Origin: Podospora pseudocomata
Lineage: Eukaryota > Ascomycota > Sordariomycetes > Sordariales > Podosporaceae
DNA: 64,000 bases
Reading direction: 5' to 3'
Assembly (NCBI RefSeq): GCF_035222375.1
Contig: NC_085891.1
Span: 2,666,001-2,730,000, forward strand
The notes under the pieces were generated by a model, which did not search any database, was not told the origin of the DNA, and saw only the letters and a program-made list of their open reading frames with translations. Position 1 is the first letter of the stretch; each line of letters opens with the position of its first letter. A program made the position numbers and the translations under genes. This document shows positions 53,986-64,000 of the stretch, piece after piece.

Positions 53986-55599
53986 ATGGCCTCTTCCAAG
54001 GTAGCTAGGTCTCTCTCAACACCACCGGCAAAGCGCGGCGTCGGCTCCCACCCAACTGCAGGACTTTTTGAGCAGACAGAAACATGAGAACATGTGCTGA
54101 CCACAATTTTCCTTCACTCGTTCAGGAAATTCAACAGACCTCTCGACCCCTGAACCACCGACCCTCCATGACCTCGTCGTCGTCCATCCCAGGGGGCCTC
54201 ACCCTGAGCCGCCAATCCCACTCCCGAAACCACTCCCACTCCATCATCGGAGCCACCCTCAACGGCACCCACCGCGTTACCCGTCGCAAGAGCATGACAA
54301 ACACGGGCGCTAATGTTGCAGCCGTAGCTGCTGCCTTTACGGAACCCGGCGACGGGCCCATGCCCCTCCAGATCTCGGCCCGCCGAAACACACTGTCCAA
54401 GAATGGCCTCTCCCGGTCCGTGGTGGCTGGCAGCCTGCCGTCTCCGCCAGCAAGCCTGCCCAGTCGCAAATTCCTGGCCGGGACAGGCATGAGCAACTTG
54501 CAGGAGAATGCAATCGACGACGAACTCAATGACGCATCGGGGGATGACGCCGATTCGGCCTTCCAGAAAGCTCGCGTTAGAAGAGCAAGCGACGGACAGC
54601 CCCTGGTCAAGGAAGGTGGACGCAAGAGCAATCGCCCAGAGCTTCGCTGCGAGAAGTGCGGGAAGGGATACAAGCATAGCAGCTGCCTGACCAAGCATTT
54701 GTTTGTGCCCATTTTCCTTTCCCTACCCTCTCCCACCACGTGGTCCCTGAGTGTGGAGCGAGGTATTCCGTGCCGGTCGTGGCTTGTCGACTGTGCTGTT
54801 TGAACACTATTGTTGACTTTGTCTCTGTCCCAGGTGGGAACATACCCCCGAATGGTCCTACACTTCCAAGCTCTTGATTTCGAAGCATCAGCAGGTGCAG
54901 CTGCTCGAGGCTGCTTCGGTACTCGTTGCTATGAACAAGGACTCAGCCACCACGCCCCCAGATTCGGCCCGGGACTTCAACAGCGAACAGGGTTCGGCGT
55001 CGCCCCCAGCAAGCGGCTTCTCGGATCCCCAGGACCGGAGCTCGGCCGATACCACCCCACCGCCGCAGCTGGACGCTGTTGGCGCTGCGAACGGGTCGTA
55101 CAGAAACTTCAGCAAGAGGTTCAGCAACGGCAGTGGGATTTCCCGGTCATATCAGTCTGCGCCTTTTGGAAGTTCAGCTCTTGGCAGCGTTCCAAACGGA
55201 TCCGGGTTTGGCCACTTCCGGCAGCTGAGCCAGGACCAAAGACCAACATCGTCTGGCAAAAATGCTACCGGTCAGGCCGACAGCGAGCTTGCTGCTGCCC
55301 TGCTGGGTTGCAGTTTCGGTAGCCACAACGGGTCTTCGCGGACGGTCCACCTTCCGGCCGACGCACCTCCCGTGCCGCCCCTCCCTACCAAGTTCCTCGA
55401 GGAGGCCATGTTGGGCAGCAGCTTCATGAACAGTTACCCCAGCAGGGCTCCTGAGAGTTTCACCCGAGGAGAGCTCCGCCGTGTAGACGTCAAGATGGAG
55501 GAAGCCGAGAGCGTCATGGACGAAGACGACGAGGACATGCGCTCCCGCGGCCGAAGCGAAGAGGACGACGACGGTGTATTCGGCCGAATGGAGGAATAA
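53986..55599 (+). CDS. C2H2 zinc-finger regulator with one finger split by an intron
   Basis: Exons 53986-54000, 54126-54700 and 54834-55599 give 451 aa; introns are 125 and 133 nt. The first exon encodes only MASSK. The single recognisable finger is LRCEKCGKGYKHSSCLTKHL joined across intron 2 to WEHTPEWSYTSKLLISKHQQ. The next part, VQLLEAASVLVAMN, looks like a conserved fungal extension of the finger. Ser-rich flanks hold a basic patch (RVTRRKS) and an acidic tail with EEAESVMDEDDEDMRSRGRS. It is most likely a transcription factor; I do not recognise the orthologue. The upstream 5.8-kb gene-free region is typical of developmental regulators. Confidence 0.85.
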
Positions 55600-56759
55600 G
55601 CTCGCGGCGGGCTTGTTCGGTTTTTATTTCGAGCGGGAACGCCTCGCCATGGTCTCGCTCGGGCGGGCTTTTATGATGTGACGAGGGATTCTGTTTTCTT
55701 ATGTACCTTTATATTGTTGAACTATTGTAAATGAGGTCGCTCCGCCAACGGCCCTTATCACCGAAGAATGGAGAGCGTCGCGTCCTGTTCATGTCCCGCG
55801 GCATGGACCGGGGAGCCGACCAGCTTCACGAGGTTAAAGTGAGGGCTGTGTGCGAGCGTTGAGCGATTCCTCGAGCGGTTAGCGAGCGACTGTCTTTCAG
55901 AGACAAAATAAACGAGTATTTTGCTCTAATCAAACTAGAAATAATAAAGAAATGCACAAAGTTGAAAGAACAAGATGCAATGCAATGGTGAGGAGAATTC
56001 CGAACGGTGAAGACTGAAGCTGGGATTGGTCGGACGAGGACCAACAAACAGACTTTCAGGCTGCTACCGACTTGGATGTTCGTGTCAGCGACATAGGTGG
56101 TGGGTGGTGTTCAAAGCTTGATGGTAACTGGGCGTGTGTGTGTTGTGTGTGTGTGTGTGTGTTTTGTGAAGGGTAGTATTCTGTGCATCTCTTTTTATTG
56201 TATCGGTTGGCTTGTTGAAGGTGGATGGGAGCTTTGGGCAGCAGTCGGTTATTGTTGACAAACAGACGACGACAAGGCGACAAGGAGATGGTAGGTAGGT
56301 AGGACTGGGGGGATGGGGGAGAAGAGAAGCGCGGGGTTAGATGCAGCGAGGTGGTGGGGACTGGGAAGGCAAGACGTCACTGTATCCACACGGATTTTGG
56401 GGGGCCCCTGTTCCCACGCGAGTGTCGCCGCCGCCGCCGCGGTGAGGACAAGCCTCTTTTCTGCGCTTTTGGTTCCATCTCCGTTTTTTTTTTTTTGGGA
56501 ACACGAGAATTTTGATATCGACAAGCTACCTATCATTGCGCGAAGGACGGATAGGAAGTTTACATAATCTTTTTCTTCTTCATACACAGCCTTTCACCCA
56601 TTTTGGCGATACGGAGAGGTTAGATCTCACGAGCGCGCTCATCGCGCGTCGTCACACACACACACACACACACACACACGAGATTTTGGCTACAGCGCCC
56701 ACCCATCAAACGACAACAGTTTCGTGGATCTGACAGCAGATATTCACCGCGCCGACATC
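55600..56759. other. Intergenic, 3' flank of C2H2 gene and next promoter
   Basis: Contains a (GT)n tract near 56139-56161 and an (AC)n tract near 56655-56679. No gene recognised. Confidence 0.45.
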
Positions 56760-58092
56760 ATGCCCCGAATCAAAGAGGCGGCGGCGGATGCCCTTACTGC
56801 AGTGGAAAAGGCGTCTGACACGGTTGCCCACCTGGCCACGCGCGCCGAGGTCGCTGCGGGGGATGCGGTCGTTGCTGCTCCTGCCACCATCGCCCGGTCG
56901 TTGCCCCGGGATACGGCGAGACTTGCCCTGGGGGTAGGGATGAGTTTCGGGGTTGAGGTGGTGGGGAGGTGGGTGGTCAGGTATTTGACCAAGGGGGAGG
57001 GGGTTGATGGGATGTTGGAGGATGGGAGGGATGATTTGGTTGTGGTTGGGTGGAGGATGTAAGTCAAGATTTCTGTTGTGTGTTGGGTTGAAAGGTGAAG
57101 GCTCGGTCAGCTTTGCAAGGCTGAGGCAGGGCTGAGAAAACGATATATCTCCGCTCGGTCAGATATGGGGATGAGACCAAGCTAACATGACCGGTTGGGG
57201 GGACAGACTCGTACTAGCACTGGGTTGGCTCGGTGACTTTGACGGTTGGGATTTGGCTTCGCTGGCTTTGCTTTCGCATGGTCCTGCGGTAAGTTTTGTT
57301 CCGTTCTCTTCTCCGATTGCCGCAAATGCAAAAAATCCGGGGATTTTCCGTCTTTGGTAGCCAGAGCACAGCCCCAAAAACTGACATGCATATGCTACCT
57401 AGACGTTTCTTGTCTCTGTCTTTTACGGCATTCGCTGGTTGACCGCCGGCGCCTATCTCGGTGTGGAGGTCGTATCAACTGCCTTGCCGTTCCTCCTTTT
57501 GCGTCATCTCTCCGGTGACGGGGGCAAGGAGAGTGCTGCCACACCGAACAGGGAGATCGTCACCGACAAGTGGATTCAACTTCTTACTAGCCTTCAGGCG
57601 GGATTGGTCTACAGTGTTGTGCTCTTCCTGGCTGGCAGGACGTTCCTGTCGGATGTGTTTGTGCTCCACTTTGAGGGGATTCCTACTGTCAAGCCTGCCG
57701 TTGAGCCGGCGGGCATCTTTACGGGGGCGGATGGGGTCGCGACGGGGGTTTTGGGGTTGTTGATGGGGTGGGCTGCTAGGAGGTTCATCTTTGCGCCTGT
57801 GGTTACGGCTCCCGAGGGGACGGTCGGGGATGAGGAGAATGAGAGGTTTGATCCTGCGAGTGCGAGCTTGGAGGAGACGGTCAAGTGGAATTTGTGGGGG
57901 TGGAGGGACAAGACGAAGGTTTCGGTTGTGAGGACGGGCGCGGCTGTGGTTGCTACGGTTGTGGGCACGTATTTGGATACGGCATTGGGGATTAGGGGCG
58001 TTGATCAGGTTGGGGCGGGGGTCTATGCTGGTGTTTGGGGATTGGCGGTTGTGTTGACGGGCGTGGCGTTGACGTATGTGGGGAGCATCTGA
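56760..58092 (+). CDS. Polytopic membrane protein of unknown family
   Basis: Exons 56760-57058, 57207-57288 and 57403-58092 give 356 aa. Introns of 148 and 114 nt have GTAAGT donors, and intron 1 has a gctaac branch site. The N-terminus is an Ala/Asp-rich amphipathic helix (MPRIKEAAADALTAVEKASD). Membrane segments by eye are ARLALGVGMSFGVEVVGRWV, FYGIRWLTAGAYLGVEVVST, LQAGLVYSVVLFLAG, GVATGVLGLLMGWAARRF, VRTGAAVVATVVGTYL and GVYAGVWGLAVVLTGVALTY. The loop after the third segment is Gly/Pro-rich. No transporter signature was recognised. Splicing keeps all exons in one frame, and the strong hydrophobic pattern supports a real gene. Confidence 0.8.
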
Positions 58093-60309
58093 GGCGGGTG
58101 AAGGTGGAAGAGGGGGTGTTCGGTGAAGCGGCTATGGGATGACTCTCTCCCGGCCAGGGTTCTACGACATGCGATGGATGACGCAAGGTACGGGGAGCTG
58201 GGGTCGTGGTGGTGGGTTCGCAAAGCTTAGGCATCGGCAACATGTGGGATGCATCTAGGATGGAATGGATAGGAAGACAGGAGACCACCACTTGCGGCTG
58301 CCGGATCTTGCATGGACCGGGCTTCCATATGAGCAGGCATCCATCTTGGTCGCTTAACAAGCGCGGAGGGTGGTGGTAGCAAGGAGGGTTGCGGTTGCGG
58401 TGGTGTGGTGGTGGATACGGTAATGGTGATGGCTTGAAGCAACGGTTTTTTTCCCTTCTTCCTCGTTACAGCCGATGGCAGCAGTATCAACAGCCGCGGC
58501 ATGTGTGTGTCGTGCAACCCCAACAAGCGGCGGCTGTTCACCGGGGCGAGTGCTACGTATGTAGGTATGTAGGATATAATGCGGATAGCTAATAGTATGA
58601 AGCGAGTTTGCAGCGCCGGCACATGGCAAGCCGGGATCAGTTAGAATGACGACTTTCCAGCCCAAGGCCCGGGGGCCCAGCTGAATAGCTGGTATGACCG
58701 GGAAGGGAAACGCAAGGCTTTCTCCGGTGTCGGCAGGGGGCACGGTGGGCGTTTGAGTTCTGGTTGTTGTCATCATTGCTCACCGTTTTTCCATCCCCCT
58801 ATTGTGTCTCGCGATAATTGCTCCATACGACTGGGGGAACGGACTGGGGACTGGGACGGTGAGTGAGTGTCAGTATTTTTTTGTTGCTATTGTTCAGCCC
58901 CAGGAGCTGCGCCATATTTTTAGCGGGCCTTCTCGGCGCCTCATTAGTGTACCGGGACCCGGACGCCGTAGGCGGGGTGTCCACTATACGGGACCGGCTG
59001 CTTTTTGAAGCTGAGGCCGCCAAAGGGGGAGGAGGAGGAGAATTGGAACGGACTTTGCCATGCGAAACCAAAAAGTTAGTTTCGGCTTCGGATGGCTTTG
59101 AGCACGGCTGCGGCAACCGGCTTTCTTCTTTTGATCTTGCTGAAGCCCTTCAATTTCGGTGCAGAGAAACATGCAATAGAAGCGAGGCGCAGTTTGGATG
59201 GTGAGGTGCAGCTGTGAGTCTGACCAATGGGAGGGGATGTGGTGACTGAAATGGGCAAAGAGAGCCTGTGAGAGCCGCGCTGGAAACCAGATTGAATCCA
59301 AATCTGCCCTTTTGCCCTCTGCACAGCGTCTAAGATCACGTTTTCGGGGGGATAGATGGGGGATAGCTGGGATAAAGTCGTTTCCCTTTTCGAATGTGGT
59401 ATTGAGGCTTCTCGGGGCTAAGAATGGGGGGGGGGGGGAAGCACCACCACACCGCAACCGCACCCACACACTACCTTGGGGGACAAGCTACTTTTTGATG
59501 TTACATATCGGTTTGGGGGGGAGATGGCAGGCTGTGAGACGCGTGATCAGACGCCCCCCCGTTATGTCTGATGGCCTCTTTCTCCCTCTTTGGTTTTTTC
59601 TTGGGATGAGCAGGGGATAGCGAGAAAGACGACTCATACCCACATCAGCACAGCTTTCGGGATGGGGCTATCCTTTTCTTCTTCTCCTTCGTCACCACCA
59701 CCACCACCACCCCTCCCTGGCTGGGGTTAGGTAGGTAGGCAGGCAGGCACTGCTGCTGAGACGGCCCAGTCTTTGAGGTAACAAAGTCTTGTTGTCTTGG
59801 GCAAAGGTGACATTGGAAGTTTACAGCTCTCCAGGTTGGGAAGTCCTAGTCTGGGTTGGAGTACTGACATGTTTTGTCTTGGAAGCACCACTTACATACA
59901 ACCTTGCCTTGACCTTGAAGCTAAGGTTTAAGCTCTTTTTTTTTTTTGTTTTTTTTTCTTGTTTTTCCGCCCCAGAGGTTGCCGCTTTCTATATATCTCC
60001 CCGAGGCTCGCCTCCTCTTCTTGATGGAGATGTGTTTGAACAGACAACACAGCCAATCCCCTTTTGCAGATATTATTACCTGCCTATTCCAAGCCGCCTC
60101 GCTTTAGCATTACCATCACGGGCAAACAAAGTCATGACGGACTCGCCGGTCAGGTGGTGTTGAAGTTTGGTCATCTCCTGTTTCGGACTACTGGACTAGT
60201 TGGGCAACGTACACTCAGCGAAGTCGTTGTTGTGTCATCGTTGGAAAATTTCCCTTTGGCTTGTCGTTGCCTGGTTCTAGTTTGGGCTTGGGGAACAAGG
60301 GAAAAAGAT
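58093..60309. other. 2.2-kb intergenic region
   Basis: Two G/C-rich stretches near 58640-58740 and 59428-59438, several T-runs near 59935-59960 and no gene I can support. Confidence 0.45.
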
Positions 60310-60521
60310 ATGAAAGAAGCCACCTCTCCTTCGACAGAGAGTTCTATATCTACCCCATCGTCACCAGCATCTGAAGCAACAATTACACACACATCCTCAC
60401 CGGCATCCTCTTTAACAACAGTTACTGCTGCTCCTTCGCCAGCTTTGACATCAACAACTCTTGCTCCTTCACCTTCAACAACAGTCAACATTCCTTCCTC
60501 ATCTGCAACGGAAGACATTCC

Positions 60522-60555
<34 letters not shown>

Positions 60556-61172
60556 TACGAGTACGAAAGCATCATGACCTTTGACCAGCCCATGATTATG
60601 GGCTACGACCCCTCTGGCTCTTCCTCGTCGTACACCACCCCCTCATCTGCTTCTGGAGCCGTGGTCAAGAAGAAGAAGAGCATCAAGTCTGAGACTTCGA
60701 TTGACCTCCGCGGCCCATTGGAAGTCGATGGCTCAGTCAAGTCAATGGCGAGCATCAAGTTTGACGGGGACTTTGCCGTCAGGGATAGAGTGGAGGCTTA
60801 TGGGGATGTGGGTGTTCACGGCACACTCAATTGCAGGTTTGTAACCCCCCTTCTCACCCAATTTCTCTGTGAAGAACAGAAGACTAACAACAAGCCAGCT
60901 CACGAATGAAGTCAATGGGCAATGTGAAAATCAACGGAAACGCCACATTCGGGGACAAGGTCAAGATCTTTGGGAAGCTGAAGATCAACGGGAGTCTGGA
61001 AGTCAATGGTGACTTGGAGGTGTGGGGGGCGTTGACGGTGAACGGATATTTGAAGTGCAGGAACTTGACGGTTCATGCCTCCCTCACAACGGTGGATAGC
61101 TCGTGGTATGAGGCGGAGAGCGAGACGGTTCATGGGGCGAAGTTGGTGCAGAGGAGTGGTTATGTTGGTTGA
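60310..61172 (+). CDS. Bactofilin-like beta-helix (polymer-forming) protein
   Basis: Exons 60310-60836 and 60899-61172 (62-nt intron) give 266 aa from the first in-frame ATG (MKEATSPSTESSISTP). A later Met at 60553 (MYEYESIMTFDQPMIM), after a (CAA)n repeat encoding poly-Thr, would give 185 aa. After a Lys patch (VVKKKKSIKSETSI), short beta-strand repeats follow: DLRGPLEVDGSVKSMASIKF, VRDRVEAYGDVGVHGTLNCS, MGNVKINGNATFGDKVKIFG, KLKINGSLEVNGDLEVWGAL and TVNGYLKCRNLTV. The repeated G-x-hydrophobic-x-hydrophobic-N/D-G spacing is that of bactofilin right-handed beta-helices. Bactofilins polymerise in bacteria; fungal relatives are poorly known. No signal peptide is visible. Splicing across the beta region keeps the frame. 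Confidence 0.75.
60519..60552. repeat. (CAA)n trinucleotide repeat
   Basis: ACA codons in frame with the bactofilin-like gene, giving poly-Thr just before a second possible start codon. Length polymorphism is likely. Confidence 0.85.
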
Positions 61173-62752
61173 GCGGGAGATTGGTTGATATTTCTTTTGT
61201 GGTTTCTTTCATGTTTCATGACTCTGTTTGACATTGGTTGGGCTGGGCATATGGGATTTGGGTTGGACACTGTATACCACCGAGACTTTTGGGCTGTTTC
61301 TTTATGTCTGGCATGTTTCCTGTTTTTTCCTTTTCAGTCTTTGGCATCTCGACTCTGGGGAAGGGGCATGATGAGTTATGAATACTGGGTTTTCTTACTG
61401 TCATATTTTCCTTGTTATCATGTTTCTGTTACGTCCAGAGTGTTACAGGCTCATAGCCGTCGATTATTTTGGGGATGACATTGGCATTGGTTTCTTGTTC
61501 TCAGATACTTCAATTCATTGTTGGCTGTAGCAACAGCATTTAGAGTTGGCCATTGGCATGGCCGTTTAGGTAGCAACATCACAATAGAGCTCAGTACCTG
61601 TGTCAACGTTGGCACAGGACTCAACATCATAACCCCTCAACTCTGGTGCGAATAAGCTGTCCGCGTCATCAACTGGCATCATCATGGACAGGGATACCGT
61701 CTAGGTAACAAGATTCAAAACGGTAGTAGTCGACATACAACACGGGGGAGACGTGTTAAGTCAAAGACCCAACCAAGACCAAGAGAGCCCGCTTTCTGCC
61801 TTACTATCACCTCAATATCATGCCATCTCGAGATGTCCTCAACTCTTAGCTGGGTGACATCGCCGTCAGGCATGCTCAGGAGAGTCCACATCGGGACCTA
61901 GTAGTAGTTTGTGCTGCTCAAGTGTGCAAACCCGGGGTTTCAAGAACAACGGAAGGGGAGCTGCTGCCTGCAATGGCCTTGTGTCTGTATCCACAAATGC
62001 TTGTCTTGTCTACACATGAGGTATGGAAGTTGCAAAACACATCGTCAAGACGGCGGTTGCCGCGGATAACATGGGGAAGCGAGGCTTTTGATCTAGGAGA
62101 AATTAAGTAAGGCATTTTCTGCAGGCACGGGCAGACCAAGGCAGGCAGGCTGCCGGTGAGTGATTCAGAGATGTGATTTGATCGCCGAGATGCTGCAGAC
62201 GACGGGAGGTGAAGCCACCGATCGGTAACGATTTCGAGAGGGAGCCGGTCGAGGGTTGGGATGCTAAAGAGATAAGATCAACAGTTCCTTGTCAGGGTTA
62301 CATTGCAGGCTGCAGGTCTGCCGGCCGGCTACAGGAAGCCAGGATGATCATGTGGGGGTGCACAGACCCACTTTGTATCTTCTGCTGCGGGCTGCGGGCC
62401 AAGCCAAGGAGCGAATGGAGCTTGGACTTTCGCGACGGGAGCACGAGGCGCGTTTGTTCCACAATCACATTCTCAACCGCCGACTTCACTGCAAACGACA
62501 CCACCGCGACAGCCTCATCCACCGCCCAACGAGAGCTGGAAACCTTGCTCCACGACGCCCACGAGATAGTGTTTTCACTGAGGACCACTATACTGCAGCT
62601 TAATATTCACTTTTGCTTCGCATTGCACCCACTCATGGCTAGGCCTTTTGCGCCAACATCCAACCAGTTGCTCTGACGTCGACGTCAACACCGGAAACAT
62701 CGTGAAAAAACACACATAAAAAAACAAGAGGACGAATTGGAACAACCAAAAA
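61173..62752. other. Intergenic, no gene recognised
   Basis: Includes the 3' flank of the bactofilin-like gene and the promoter and leader of the ING gene. Confidence 0.45.
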
Positions 62753-64000
62753 ATGGCTGCTCCGGAGGCCATTCAACCCGTTGTCGATGAGGCCATTCAA
62801 CCCGTTGTCGATGAGGCCATCTCTCCGCGACAGGATGCGCCACCGTCCATCGAGCAGGCTATGCACGAGTCCATCAAGTCCATCGAAAATATCACGCCTC
62901 TCAATCCCCTCGACCTCCGAGCCGACCCCGATGCCCAGGCCACCGTTAGTGACTTCCTCGACTTTACCGAGTACCTCCCGGCCGATATGATGCGTTCTTT
63001 GACCCTGATTGGCCAACTTGACCAGGCCTACATCGATTCCTCGAACAACATCGACGACCTCACAACACAATGGGGCCAGCTCCCCGGCCTCCCGGCTGGT
63101 GCTAAGAGCAAGAACACACCGGTGGAGCTGCGCAGCCACGTGTCGGAAAACCTGCACCATGCCCTCAACTCTCGCGTCTATTCCCATGCCGAAGCGCAAC
63201 GGATGGCCGAGAATGTGAACCGTCATCTCAACCGTGCCAAGACCATTCTCGCAAAATTGCAGGCTATGCAGGATAACTACCAAGAGTTAGAGGAGCAACA
63301 AAAGAGCCCAGTGGCCAACAGATCGCCTCAGATGTCGAGAGTACCAAAGATTACACTGAAAATAGACGGACAGAAAGTGCGCAGGCCGAGAGTGCCTAGG
63401 ATCACAGTTCCTGGCGAGGTGTTAGCGCCATACGATATTAACTTTGACGCATACACCACGGGATCGGAGAGCAGTTCGGAGGAAGAGGATGACGCAGTAT
63501 CTTCCAGCCGGGTCACTCCGGCTCCGCGCATCAAGGTCGTGAAAGGATCAACAAGGCCGCCCAAGTCGAGTGTTCCAAGGGCGCCAAGACCCAGGACATC
63601 TGTCCCCCCTCCCAATGTGCCCGGTGGGCTATCCACCAGTGCTGTCATGGCACAGCTCGTCCCTCCACCCGAAAACGCAGTCCCAGGAAGCGCCGATGCA
63701 CCATGGTGTCAGCTCACTGCGTTTGAACTGGCAAGACTTCGTAAGAGAATGAAGAAGAACGCGGCTTGGACTCCAAGTGATACCATGGTTGCGCGAGAGC
63801 TAGCCGCGCTCGGACGAGGCGTCGATGCCTTCAAAGCTGCGAAGAAAAAGGCAGAGGACGAGGGGAGGGTGTTTGAAGGGGCGATGCCGGTGCCGACGAT
63901 CGACCCTCACACCGGCGAGAAGAGGATGCCGCTCGGGGCTTTGACTGTGGATGCTTTGGCGTCGGATGACAAGAATATCACAAACCGTGGCATGAAACTG
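62753..64000 (+). CDS. ING-family chromatin protein, 3' end outside window
   Basis: An uninterrupted frame of 416 codons runs from the ATG at 62753 (MAAPEAIQPVVDEAIQPVVD) to the window edge. The ING N-terminal domain (about residues 60-175) is clear: DFLDFTEYLPADMMRSLTLI, GQLDQAYIDSSNNIDDLTTQ, then RVYSHAEAQRMAENVNRHLN and RAKTILAKLQAMQDNYQELE. A basic segment (KITLKIDGQKVRRPRVPRIT), an acidic patch (SSSEEEDD) and a helical region with RLRKRMKKNAAWTPSDTMVA follow. ING proteins are subunits of histone acetyltransferase or deacetylase complexes and usually end in a PHD finger that reads H3K4me3. That finger would lie beyond the window. The N-terminus contains a 24-bp tandem duplication (EAIQPVVD twice). 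Confidence 0.87.
   Translation, partial: MAAPEAIQPVVDEAIQPVVDEAISPRQDAPPSIEQAMHESIKSIENITPLNPLDLRADPDAQATVSDFLDFTEYLPADMMRSLTLIGQLDQAYIDSSNNIDDLTTQWGQLPGLPAGAKSKNTPVELRSHVSENLHHALNSRVYSHAEAQRMAENVNRHLNRAKTILAKLQAMQDNYQELEEQQKSPVANRSPQMSRVPKITLKIDGQKVRRPRVPRITVPGEVLAPYDINFDAYTTGSESSSEEEDDAVSSSRVTPAPRIKVVKGSTRPPKSSVPRAPRPRTSVPPPNVPGGLSTSAVMAQLVPPPENAVPGSADAPWCQLTAFELARLRKRMKKNAAWTPSDTMVARELAALGRGVDAFKAAKKKAEDEGRVFEGAMPVPTIDPHTGEKRMPLGALTVDALASDDKNITNRGMKL
62766..62813. repeat. 24-bp tandem duplication in the ING gene
   Basis: Two exact copies of a 24-bp unit, GAGGCCATTCAACCC followed by GTTGTCGAT, encode EAIQPVVD twice. In frame, so probably tolerated. Confidence 0.9.

Noticed and set aside
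31533-56679. Dinucleotide and trinucleotide tracts as possible CRISPR or regulatory arrays
   Set aside because: They are simple microsatellites with no spacer-repeat organisation.

Overview
The window looks like nuclear DNA of a filamentous ascomycete, most likely a Sordariomycete of the Sordariales. The signs are short introns (about 50-80 nt, GTAAGT/GTATGT-type donors, CTAAC-type branch sites, YAG or AAG acceptors), a pacC gene, a Ku80 gene, a QIP/Gfd2-like DEDDh protein, two intron-containing tRNA-Phe genes, and long gene-free stretches rich in microsatellites. No bacterial-style operons, rRNA or CRISPR arrays were seen. Exon coordinates were worked out by eye from splice signals and reading frame.

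Left part (1-15 kb): a 3'-truncated proline-rich gene (minus) is followed by a decayed 4-6 kb region. That region holds a glycoside hydrolase family 76 relic and a 390-bp miniature inverted-repeat element with an 8-bp target duplication, nested inside an older dispersed repeat. Next come pacC (minus) and a 3.4-kb upstream region packed with GCCAAG/CTTGGC PacC-type sites. Then comes a five-exon Gfd2/QIP-like nuclease-fold gene with a second copy of the dispersed repeat at its 5' side.

Middle (15-39 kb): CWC22 splicing factor (minus) diverges from DPM2 (plus). Then follow tRNA-Phe, a BCAS3-type beta-propeller gene, a divergent pair of small NTF2-like genes, Ku80 (minus), a TMEM205-like membrane protein (plus), a Ser/Thr-rich protein (minus), a DUF1295 membrane reductase-like protein (minus) and DNA topoisomerase III (plus). 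The topoisomerase frame is broken once in a glycine-rich stretch.

Right part (39-64 kb): STB3 (plus), a second tRNA-Phe, the TIM14/PAM18 J-protein (minus), a DUF3602/Par32-like gene (minus), and 5.8 kb without recognised genes. These are followed by a single-finger C2H2 regulator (plus), a polytopic membrane protein of unknown function (plus), a bactofilin-like beta-helix protein (plus) and the 5' part of an ING-family chromatin gene (plus) that runs off the window.

Most genes are unrelated housekeeping or regulatory functions. The main items for follow-up are the PacC-site array upstream of pacC, the nested repeat shared by the 5-kb and 14-kb loci, the topoisomerase III frame break and its in-frame N-terminal extension, and the bactofilin-like gene.
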